DNA of 5,058 bases from an uncultured Microcaldota archaeon (GTDB lineage: Archaea > Micrarchaeota > Micrarchaeia > Anstonellales > Bilamarchaeaceae), in contig CAILMU010000147.1 in assembly GCA_903835325.1 (NCBI GenBank), forward strand, positions 1 to 5,058. Reading direction: 5' to 3'. A program made the position numbers and the translations under genes. Shown one piece after another: positions 1-4,164 of the stretch. The stretch's first letter is position 1. Every line of letters starts with the position of its first letter. The notes beneath the pieces were generated by a model that searched no databases, was not told where the DNA came from, and saw nothing but the letters and a program-made list of their open reading frames with translations.

Positions 1-267
1 GACATGACCACCGACCAGGGCGGCAACCTGCTCATCCCGCTTGCGATACAAGGTGTCTACAAGGCCACCTTGCTGGGCAGGAACGGGGAGCCGGTCAAGA
101 CGATACAGCTCCAGGCCCTGCCGAAAGCCGTCGTGCCCCCGCTGACGCCTCCTTCAACCATCCTCGACCAGGTCGCCCCATACCTGCTATGGCTGCTGAT
201 ACTTCTGCTCATCATCCTGGCAATCATTCTCTACTGGAGAAGGAGGAAGGAGAAGAAGCAGAAGTAG
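1..267 (+). CDS. C-terminal fragment of a membrane-anchored surface protein (5' partial)
   Basis: The frame is open from the first base of the window to TAG at 265-267, so the gene begins upstream; the ATG at 4 is probably internal. About 40 residues of extracellular beta-rich sequence are visible (GVYKATLLGRNGEPVKTIQL resembles the last strands of an Ig-like or carboxypeptidase-regulatory-like fold, but this is only an impression). A proline-rich linker follows (VVPPLTPP), then one strongly hydrophobic helix of about 20 residues (LLWLLILLLIILAIILYW, ending about 9 residues before the stop) and a basic tail RRRKEKKQK. Hydrophobic helix then positive tail indicates a type I orientation: ectodomain outside, short cytoplasmic tail. 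The family cannot be named from this fragment. It appears transcriptionally separate from the next gene, since a terminator and a new promoter lie between them. Confidence 0.8.
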   Translation, partial: DMTTDQGGNLLIPLAIQGVYKATLLGRNGEPVKTIQLQALPKAVVPPLTPPSTILDQVAPYLLWLLILLLIILAIILYWRRRKEKKQK

Positions 268-307
268 CCGGCTATCCGGCCTTTTTTCGTTTTTCCCCTT
301 TTTTCCT
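267..307 (+). terminator. Hairpin plus T-tracts after the anchored surface protein gene
   Basis: A 5-bp perfect stem, GCCGG (267-271) with CCGGC (276-280) around loop CTAT, starts on the last base of the stop codon. It is followed by T6 (282-287), T5 (290-294) and T6 (299-304). Archaeal RNA polymerase stops at T-tracts; the hairpin may add RNA stability. The position directly after the stop and before a new promoter supports the call. Confidence 0.7.
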
Positions 308-311
308 ATGC

Positions 312-319
312 TTTTAAAA
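312..319 (+). promoter_or_regulatory. Probable TATA box for rpo7-spt4
   Basis: TTTTAAAA lies in a short gene-free stretch after a terminator and resembles the archaeal TBP site. With usual archaeal spacing, transcription would begin near 340-343, giving a leader of roughly 80 nt before the ATG at 421. No convincing purine-rich BRE is seen just upstream, so the exact box is inferred. Confidence 0.5.
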
Positions 320-347
320 TCCCCATCGAACACATCAAATATGCTAG

Positions 348-398
348 ATACGGGTAGTCCGTATGCTGGCTAGACTCTCTTCCGGAGAAGGATTCCGG
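348..398 (+). other. Two small hairpins in the rpo7 5' leader
   Basis: ATACGG (348-353) pairs perfectly with CCGTAT (359-364) around loop GTAGT. Farther down, CCGGA (382-386) pairs with TCCGG (394-398) around a 7-nt loop. Both lie in the predicted untranslated leader, upstream of the ribosome binding site. They may be a structured leader, an operator (the first is also a short inverted repeat in DNA), or chance. Confidence 0.35.
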
Positions 399-409
399 GG
401 GCGAATGAC

Positions 410-413
410 GGAG
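410..413 (+). promoter_or_regulatory. Ribosome binding site of rpo7
   Basis: GGAG lies 7 nt before the ATG at 421. An in-frame TGA at 415-417 rules out any upstream in-frame start, so this site fixes the start of rpo7. Confidence 0.7.
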
Positions 414-420
414 TTGACTT

Positions 421-1080
421 ATGTACTATATCAAAACAGTCGAGGACAGGGTACGCCTCCCGCCATCCATGTTCGGGAGCGATTTGAACGACGCTCTTAT
501 GCGCATGCTCCGCGAGCGCTATGAAGGCAGGATACTCAAGGATATGGGGATAGTCCTCGCCATCAACAAGACACGCGTGCAATCCGACGGGACAGTCATC
601 CCGGGGGACGGCGGGGCCTATTACAGCGTGGAGTTCGACGCCCTCACATTCATGCCGGTCGTGAACGAGATATTCCGGGCCGAGATAAAGGAGATAGTGG
701 AGTTCGGCGCGTTCGCCTCCATCGGGCCTTTCCAGGGCCTCCTGCACGTCTCGCAGATATCCAAGGACAAATTCTACTACGACAAGAAATCCAAGACGCT
801 CGGGTCCAAAGCGCTCGGGAAAAGCATCAAGAAGGGCGACGACCTGTACGTGAAGGTCTCGACGGTGAGCATCCGCGGGACATCCTCGGACACCAAAATC
901 GGCCTGACGATGAGGCCCGATGGGTTGGGCAAGGTCGAATGGCTGACCAAGAAGGCTTCCCCGAAGGACGTGAAGAAAGAGAAGGAGAAAGCCGCCAAAG
1001 CCGAAGAGAAGAAGCCTGAAGAGAAGAAGGCCGAGAAAGCCGAAGAGAAGAAAGCTGAAACTAAGGGTGCATCCTCATGA
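421..1080 (+). CDS. rpo7: DNA-directed RNA polymerase subunit Rpo7 (RpoE')
   Basis: This is the archaeal counterpart of eukaryotic RPB7. With Rpo4 it forms the stalk of RNA polymerase, which helps open-complex formation, processivity and termination and binds nascent RNA. The N-terminal Rpo7 domain spans about residues 1-80 (VEDRVRLPPSMFG, LRERYEGRILKDMGIV, GTVIPGDGGAYYSVEF). An S1 RNA-binding domain spans about 82-165 (AEIKEIVEFGAFASIGPFQG, LLHVSQIS, KIGLTMRPDGLG). The conserved end GLGKVEWL is at about 168-175. Family members usually stop soon after this, near 180-190 residues. Here a highly charged Lys/Glu/Ala tail runs from about 178 to 219, with repeated EEKK units. The start is fixed by an in-frame stop just upstream and a GGAG site. 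It overlaps spt4 by the ATGA at 1077-1080. Identification is secure; the tail's role is unknown. Confidence 0.96.
   Translation: MYYIKTVEDRVRLPPSMFGSDLNDALMRMLRERYEGRILKDMGIVLAINKTRVQSDGTVIPGDGGAYYSVEFDALTFMPVVNEIFRAEIKEIVEFGAFASIGPFQGLLHVSQISKDKFYYDKKSKTLGSKALGKSIKKGDDLYVKVSTVSIRGTSSDTKIGLTMRPDGLGKVEWLTKKASPKDVKKEKEKAAKAEEKKPEEKKAEKAEEKKAETKGASS
997..1052 (+). repeat. In-frame 17-bp direct repeat in the rpo7 tail
   Basis: AAAGCCGAAGAGAAGAA occurs exactly at 997-1013 and 1036-1052, 39 bp (13 codons) apart. A third GAAGAGAAGAA core lies at 1018-1028. It encodes the KAEEKK/PEEKK tail of Rpo7 and suggests growth of the tail by local duplication. Confidence 0.7.
1066..1069 (+). promoter_or_regulatory. 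Ribosome binding site of spt4 inside rpo7
   Basis: GGTG lies 7 nt before the spt4 ATG, within the last codons of rpo7. Together with the ATGA overlap it suggests coupled translation of the two subunits. Confidence 0.55.
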
Positions 1081-1259
1081 GGGCCTGCAAGAACTGCCGC
1101 TTCATCATCCACACGAACGACAAGACCTGCCCGAAATGCGGCGGGGAGCTCTCGGAGAAGTTCTCAGGGATGGTAATCGTCTTGGACCCTGAAAAGTCAG
1201 AAGTCGCGAAAGTCGTCGGCGTGAATGCTACCGGCAGCTATGCCATCAAAGTCAAGTGA
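1077..1259 (+). CDS. spt4: Transcription elongation factor Spt4 (RpoE'')
   Basis: Spt4 is a small zinc-binding protein that pairs with the NGN domain of Spt5 and bridges the RNA polymerase clamp to keep elongation processive. The 60-residue length is normal for archaeal Spt4. The zinc site is visible as C4-x2-C7 and C18-x2-C21 (CKNC, CPKC), followed by the family's GGELSEKFSGMVIVLDPEKS core, whose beta strands and acidic/serine turn form the Spt5 interface, and the closing G-x-YAIKVK strand. The start overlaps the rpo7 stop (ATGA), the usual archaeal arrangement of these genes. No ribosomal protein gene (rps24e, rps27ae) follows, as it does in many euryarchaeal clusters; T-rich termination sequence and pilin-like genes follow instead. 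Confidence 0.94.
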   Translation: MRACKNCRFIIHTNDKTCPKCGGELSEKFSGMVIVLDPEKSEVAKVVGVNATGSYAIKVK

Positions 1260-1262
1260 GCG

Positions 1263-1301
1263 TTTTCCATTTTTTTCTTAATCCCCATTATCATCTTTTT
1301 T
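1263..1301 (+). terminator. T-tract terminator after spt4
   Basis: The region just after the spt4 stop holds T4 (1263-1266), T7 (1270-1276) and T6 (1296-1301) on the coding strand, without an obvious hairpin. Repeated T-tracts are the standard intrinsic termination signal of archaeal RNA polymerase. The 75-nt gap to the next gene must also hold any promoter for the pilin-like cassette, but I see no convincing TATA box there, so partial read-through is possible. Confidence 0.6.
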
Positions 1302-1334
1302 CAATCCTTCCCCTTACCTATCTGCTAGGGGTCC

Positions 1335-1910
1335 ATGAAAGGCTATATCTCGTTCTTGCTCGTATTCGTCTCGGCTCTTCTCCTTTCTTCCTTGATACGG
1401 CTCTCATATACCGCTGGATGCCGCGATATGTCGAAATCCATCCTGGCCGAGCGCGCATATTCGCTTGAGATGAATGGGCGCGAATCCGCGGAGGAATCGC
1501 TCTGGCAGGGTGCGCAAACCGGTTTCTCCGAATACGATTCGAGACATTCAGTTTCGATGTGCCGGCACTGCCCGTCCGATTTCTGCGCCCTTGCCCCTGC
1601 TCCGAACTACTGCGACCCGGTCCTCTGCGATCTCTGCTTCAGGGCCGATGACGCACGCAAGGCCGCTGAAAACGGGTCGCTATCCTCGCTGGCTGCCCTC
1701 CAGGCAGTCCAACCCGAGCCTGACTTCACGATAGCCATCTCGATCCCGTTCATCCGTGCGGTGCTGGAACCAGCGAACAATTCAAGGAACGGCTTCCGCC
1801 TTGGCGCCGTGATACTGGCATCCGATTCCGATATCGACTCTTCATCAAAACGGTTCGATATCAGCGCATCCACAAGAATCCCGCTCGGAACAGTGATCTC
1901 CTATGATTGA
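1335..1910 (+). CDS. Cysteine-rich, N-terminally anchored protein, first gene of a pilin-like cassette
   Basis: The function is not recognised. Residues 4-22 form one hydrophobic helix (YISFLLVFVSALLLSSL) after the short leader MKG, so it is either a signal anchor or a minimal class III prepilin sequence (KG|YISF). Position +5 would then be Leu, not the usual Glu. The rest (about 25-191) is predicted to be outside the membrane. Cysteines sit at 29 and at 76, 79, 84, 93, 98 and 101; the last six have mirror-symmetric spacing (x2, x4, x8, x4, x2). The C-terminal 60 residues look beta-rich (FTIAISIPFI, FRLGAVILAS, FDISASTRIPLG). A TAG at 1326-1328 fixes the start at 1335, with AGGGG only 3 nt upstream. 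The end overlaps the next gene by 8 nt, indicating an operon. By analogy with the type II secretion pseudopilin GspK (largest of its set, no Glu+5), it could be a tip subunit; that is inference. Confidence 0.75.
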   Translation: MKGYISFLLVFVSALLLSSLIRLSYTAGCRDMSKSILAERAYSLEMNGRESAEESLWQGAQTGFSEYDSRHSVSMCRHCPSDFCALAPAPNYCDPVLCDLCFRADDARKAAENGSLSSLAALQAVQPEPDFTIAISIPFIRAVLEPANNSRNGFRLGAVILASDSDIDSSSKRFDISASTRIPLGTVISYD

Positions 1911-2217
1911 ACGGAAAGGCCAGGCGGGGATAGAGGCGCTTATTTCCTTCGCATTCACGATAGCTATGGTCTCGATATTAGCCGCATCGCTCTTAGCGCA
2001 GCGCGATTCTGTGGAGGCGCGCATGCATGAACTAGATAAAATCAACCGGGCCGAGGCTGCCGCCCGCGCGGTGGAAGCTTCGTTCAACAGCGGGATGGAT
2101 ATGCGGTTCGGCTTTCTCGAGGAGAACCTCTCCTACCGCATCCAGGGCGGCAGATTCCTTGTCGAAGATGAGGGGAAGGATATCGAGATCGCGGGTGTCT
2201 TCGGCAAGAGCCCATGA
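1903..2217 (+). CDS. Type IV pilin-like protein with class III signal peptide
   Basis: The N-terminus is a clear archaeal prepilin signal. A short basic leader, MIERKG, is followed by QAGIEALISFAFTIAM, with the expected prepilin-peptidase cleavage after Gly6, Gln at +1 and Glu at +5 (residue 11). The hydrophobic helix (about 10-32) would pack in a filament core or anchor the protein before assembly. The mature protein is about 98 residues. The helix continues as an amphipathic, Ala/Glu-rich segment (about 35-62, RMHELDKINRAEAAARAVEA), followed by a small beta-like end (LSYRIQGGRFLVEDE, DIEIAGVF). No cysteines are present. The small globular part suggests a minor pilin or pseudopilin rather than a glycosylated major adhesive pilin. 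The ATG overlaps the previous gene by 8 nt, so translation is likely coupled. The signal motif is convincing; the particular machine (pilus, archaellum-like or secretion) cannot be told here. Confidence 0.82.
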   Translation: MIERKGQAGIEALISFAFTIAMVSILAASLLAQRDSVEARMHELDKINRAEAAARAVEASFNSGMDMRFGFLEENLSYRIQGGRFLVEDEGKDIEIAGVFGKSP

Positions 2218-2220
2218 AGA

Positions 2221-2225
2221 GGGGA
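2221..2225 (+). promoter_or_regulatory. Ribosome binding site of the third pilin-like gene
   Basis: GGGGA lies 7 nt before the ATG at 2233, in the 15-nt gap after the preceding stop. It supports ATG 2233 over the in-frame ATG at 2239, which would also keep the prepilin motif. Confidence 0.5.
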
Positions 2226-2232
2226 TGAAGAA

Positions 2233-2694
2233 ATGCGGATGAGCGCCATACGAAAAAGGTCCGGCTTCCTCTCATACGACGCGCTCTTCAGCCTCATCCC
2301 CCTCGTCATGATGCTCTCCTTCGTGATGATGCTTGTTTCCGGGATATCGAAAGAATCGCTCTCCGGCGTGCAGGGCCAGGAATTGTTCGACAAACTGGTC
2401 GGGATTGCGGATTATTCTGTGAAATCCGGCCTCGCCGTGCATTCTTCGAATGATTTCCAAGGAGTTTACGGAAGTTCAAGCTCCCAGCCCGATTACATCA
2501 TCCATAATCTCGTGAACAAAAGCATGCTGACAGATGGATATGTCGAGGATTTGAAATCTGCAAGCGGCCTGAAGAGCCTTGAAATAAGTGTAGGCGCGCC
2601 GAAAGGCGCAACGGACGATTCTTTTTGCATATACCGCATCGTCGTGGTCGGGAATGACAGGCGCATCTCGCGCCTTTTCGTATGCGGAAGCTGA
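2233..2694 (+). CDS. Type IV pilin-like protein with RSG|FLSYD signal
   Basis: A basic leader (MRMSAIRKRSG, 11 residues) precedes FLSYDALFSLIPLVMMLSFVMM. Cleavage after Gly11 would give Phe at +1 and Asp at +5, an acidic residue where pilins normally carry Glu. The hydrophobic helix covers about 17-37. The mature protein of 142 residues has a polar middle (about 40-110) that includes an SSSS stretch near 81-84, then a beta-rich C-terminal part (LKSLEISVGA, FCIYRIVVVG, RISRLFVCGS). Cys132 and Cys151 flank the last strands and could form a disulfide outside the cell, as in many pilin C-terminal loops. The gene sits 15 nt after the previous stop and 12 nt before the next start, in the same operon. 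Family-level assignment rests on the N-terminus; there is no named homologue I can cite. Confidence 0.75.
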   Translation: MRMSAIRKRSGFLSYDALFSLIPLVMMLSFVMMLVSGISKESLSGVQGQELFDKLVGIADYSVKSGLAVHSSNDFQGVYGSSSSQPDYIIHNLVNKSMLTDGYVEDLKSASGLKSLEISVGAPKGATDDSFCIYRIVVVGNDRRISRLFVCGS

Positions 2695-2695
2695 T

Positions 2696-2700
2696 GGTGA
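2696..2700 (+). promoter_or_regulatory. Ribosome binding site of the fourth pilin-like gene
   Basis: GGTGA, a full archaeal Shine-Dalgarno core, lies 6 nt before the ATG at 2707. The TGA at 2698-2700 is in frame with the gene and no ATG, GTG or TTG lies between it and 2707, so the short N-terminus (no leader) is genuine unless there is a sequencing error. Confidence 0.7.
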
Positions 2701-2706
2701 CATGTC

Positions 2707-3102
2707 ATGCAGACCCTCGAAGCCATCCTCTCCTTCATGTTCCTCCTGGCGATAGTTTCATCCATGCTAAGTTCATTCTATTCCGCTCCCCTGGACGACT
2801 CGCTCTATCGCATTCAACTTGCTCAGGATGCCTGGAGGGTGCTCTATATCAGGGGCGATTTCCATGATTACTCCGACGTTTCAGATTCGAAACGCGCTTC
2901 GATAGAGAAGGATTTGGATACGCTAGGAAACGAGACGGGGTTGTGCTTTTTCTTAGAAGGCGTGCGCATCACGGATTGCCGCGGCGCTCAGTCTGGGCGC
3001 GAAATGATTGTAGTTCTGCATGAAACTCTGATAATGGATAATACGCCGAAAAATGTCACGTTCTCGATTTCGAATCAGGGCACTAATCCGGCTTTTAACT
3101 GA
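2707..3102 (+). CDS. Pilin-like protein starting at the mature-type N-terminus (MQTLE)
   Basis: The 131-residue product begins MQTLEAILSFMFLLAIVSSM: a pilin-type hydrophobic helix (about 4-24) with Glu at residue 5, but no basic leader and no Gly cleavage site. Met1 thus takes the place of the +1 residue of a processed pilin. The start is forced by an in-frame stop 7-9 nt upstream and backed by a GGTGA site. Downstream is an amphipathic region (DSLYRIQLAQDAWRVLYIRG), a charged middle, and a beta-rich end (LCFFLEGVRITDC, EMIVVLHETLIM, NVTFSISNQG). Cys80 and Cys91 could form a disulfide. Asn-X-Ser/Thr sequons occur at NET (75) and NVT (116), compatible with archaeal N-glycosylation outside the cell. 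It is the last gene of the cassette; its stop is 1 nt from the stop of the convergent gene. Confidence 0.75.
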   Translation: MQTLEAILSFMFLLAIVSSMLSSFYSAPLDDSLYRIQLAQDAWRVLYIRGDFHDYSDVSDSKRASIEKDLDTLGNETGLCFFLEGVRITDCRGAQSGREMIVVLHETLIMDNTPKNVTFSISNQGTNPAFN

Positions 3103-3103
3103 T

Positions 3104-4057
3104 TCACAAGTCGCCTATGTCACCGAAGCCGCCGCCTATATTCCCATCCGGGCCTCCACCCAGATTGCCAGCAGAGCGACCCTTCTTTTTCCTGAATCCG
3201 GTTTCCGGCTCTACCGGTTCTCCATCTGCCGTCTTATCCGGCCTCTCCGAGGCCAGCCTTATCGAAAGCCGTATGCCGGCCTGCGTCGCCTCGGCATCGA
3301 CCAATGTGGGTCTTCCAGAATCCTCGAAATCTTCGGTCGGCTCTGCTACGGTGACAACGACCTCCCCGAAAACTTTCCCCTCAAGATTCGAGAGCTGAGG
3401 CGATGGCTCGGAAGCGATATCCGGGGCAGCGCGTTCCGTCATGCGGTTCAACTCCTGTGAAATGGGTAAAGAATCCGGATGCGAATCCGGCTTCGCGTTC
3501 GGTATGCCCGATTCGGCGCACATCCTGCTATCCGTTCCGAACCTGTTTTCCGCATCTTCGCGCCTTAGCTGCTCGTAAAGCCACCTCATAATTTCTGCGC
3601 TATCTTCTTTGAACGATATGGTTTGCGTTGCCGGCATTTTTTCCTTGCTCCTATCGCTCCCGCCAGCGAGCTTCTTGACTAGTCTGGCGATTCTCTTTTT
3701 CAGGTCCGCTACCTGCTCAGTATGCGCTTTTTTTTCCGTTGATAGCTCGTTTTCGATTTCAGATATATACGCTTCAAGGGCGCATATGCGCGCTTCAAGG
3801 CCGACGATATCGCCATTGCGAGGAGGATTGGATGTTGTTTTGCCTGAGGTTCCGCCATGTATCGGTTCCGGGGGCGCCATGCCTTTGGATGGCGGATAGA
3901 ATGCGCTTGGTGCTGATGCAGCCGGACGGACGAAAGCAGGCACAGGGCTCACAATGAACGGTCCTCTGCCTGGGCCGCCCGGCTTATCTCCCTCTCCCAT
4001 GCTGAATGGTATTGGTGGATTAGTATTATAACCGTTTTGTCCGACATAAACACACAA
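3104..4057 (-). CDS. Hypothetical coiled-coil protein with Pro/Gly-rich ends
   Basis: I do not recognise this 317-codon gene. Residues about 1-83 are Pro/Gly/Ser-rich and probably disordered (GEGDKPGGPGRGPF, RPAASAPSAFYPP). Residues about 84-131 form a strong coiled coil with heptad hydrophobics at L87, I91, L94, I98, I101, L105, then V116, L119, I123, L126 and L130. A helical patch follows (SAEIMRWLYEQLRREDAENRF, about 153-173). A polar linker leads to a short possibly beta segment (GKVFGEVVVTVAEP) and a second one (AGIRLSIRLA), ending in a basic KKKGR and a Gly-rich tail (NLGGGPDGNIGGGFGDIG). There is no signal peptide or membrane segment. The long open frame and an upstream GGAG support a real gene. 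The start is uncertain: TTG at 4057 has the GGAG 6 nt away; ATG at 4000 (MGEGDKPGG) is the alternative. It could be a multimerising scaffold or adaptor. Confidence 0.65.
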   Translation of the reverse strand: MCVYVGQNGYNTNPPIPFSMGEGDKPGGPGRGPFIVSPVPAFVRPAASAPSAFYPPSKGMAPPEPIHGGTSGKTTSNPPRNGDIVGLEARICALEAYISEIENELSTEKKAHTEQVADLKKRIARLVKKLAGGSDRSKEKMPATQTISFKEDSAEIMRWLYEQLRREDAENRFGTDSRMCAESGIPNAKPDSHPDSLPISQELNRMTERAAPDIASEPSPQLSNLEGKVFGEVVVTVAEPTEDFEDSGRPTLVDAEATQAGIRLSIRLASERPDKTADGEPVEPETGFRKKKGRSAGNLGGGPDGNIGGGFGDIGDL

Positions 4058-4063
4058 TAATAT

Positions 4064-4067
4064 CTCC
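4064..4067 (-). promoter_or_regulatory. Ribosome binding site for a TTG start of the coiled-coil gene
   Basis: On the minus strand GGAG (complement of CTCC at 4064-4067) lies 6 nt before TTG (complement of 4055-4057). This is the main reason for preferring the TTG start over the ATG at 4000, which has no visible Shine-Dalgarno sequence. Confidence 0.45.
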
Positions 4068-4087
4068 GTTCATTGACGAATCGAGAG

Positions 4088-4112
4088 CAATAAAAACATT
4101 CTTGGCTATATG
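4088..4112. promoter_or_regulatory. Divergent promoter region between the coiled-coil gene and the aminotransferase
   Basis: The 107-nt gap 4058-4164 separates divergent genes and must hold both promoters. On the minus strand, TTTTTATT (complement of 4089-4096) is TATA-like and would start transcription near 4067, giving a very short leader for the TTG start. On the plus strand, CTATATG (4106-4112) would place the start near 4135, a leader of about 30 nt; AATAAAAA (4089-4096) is an alternative that would overlap the minus-strand box. Assignments rest on composition and spacing only. Confidence 0.4.
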
Positions 4113-4156
4113 TGCCCAACAAGCGTTTCTACCAGAGAGGCGGAAAGCTGCGCGAA

Positions 4157-4160
4157 GTGA
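4157..4160 (+). promoter_or_regulatory. Ribosome binding site of the aminotransferase
   Basis: GTGA, preceded by AA, lies 4 nt before ATG 4165. The protein from this ATG matches the N-terminus typical of archaeal class I aminotransferases, so the start is well placed even though the frame is open further upstream (to a TAG at 4021). Confidence 0.5.
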
Positions 4161-4164
4161 AACC

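Noticed and set aside
405..420. ATG at 405 as a start of an upstream open frame overlapping rpo7
   Set aside because: It is out of frame with rpo7, has no ribosome binding site, and encodes nothing recognisable; the GGAG at 410-413 serves the rpo7 ATG.
370..1112. Minus-strand frames 370-747 and 777-1112 opposite rpo7
   Set aside because: They are antisense shadows of the conserved rpo7 sequence; the Ser/Phe-rich product of the second is just the complement of the Lys/Glu tail.
1256..1468. GTG-started open frame overlapping the end of spt4 and the start of the cysteine-rich gene
   Set aside because: It runs through the T-tract terminator and overlaps a better frame that begins with a membrane helix and continues as an operon; no ribosome binding site.
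2596..2609. Perfect hairpin GCGCC-GAAA-GGCGC with a GNRA tetraloop
   Set aside because: It lies inside the third pilin-like gene with no T-tract after it; a 5-bp GC stem of this kind is expected by chance in coding DNA.
3053..3899. Several plus-strand open frames (3053-3460, 3117-3398, 3403-3591, 3609-3899) opposite the coiled-coil gene
   Set aside because: They are fragmented, lack good ribosome binding sites and have no coherent domains, while the minus strand has one uninterrupted frame with a regular heptad coiled coil.
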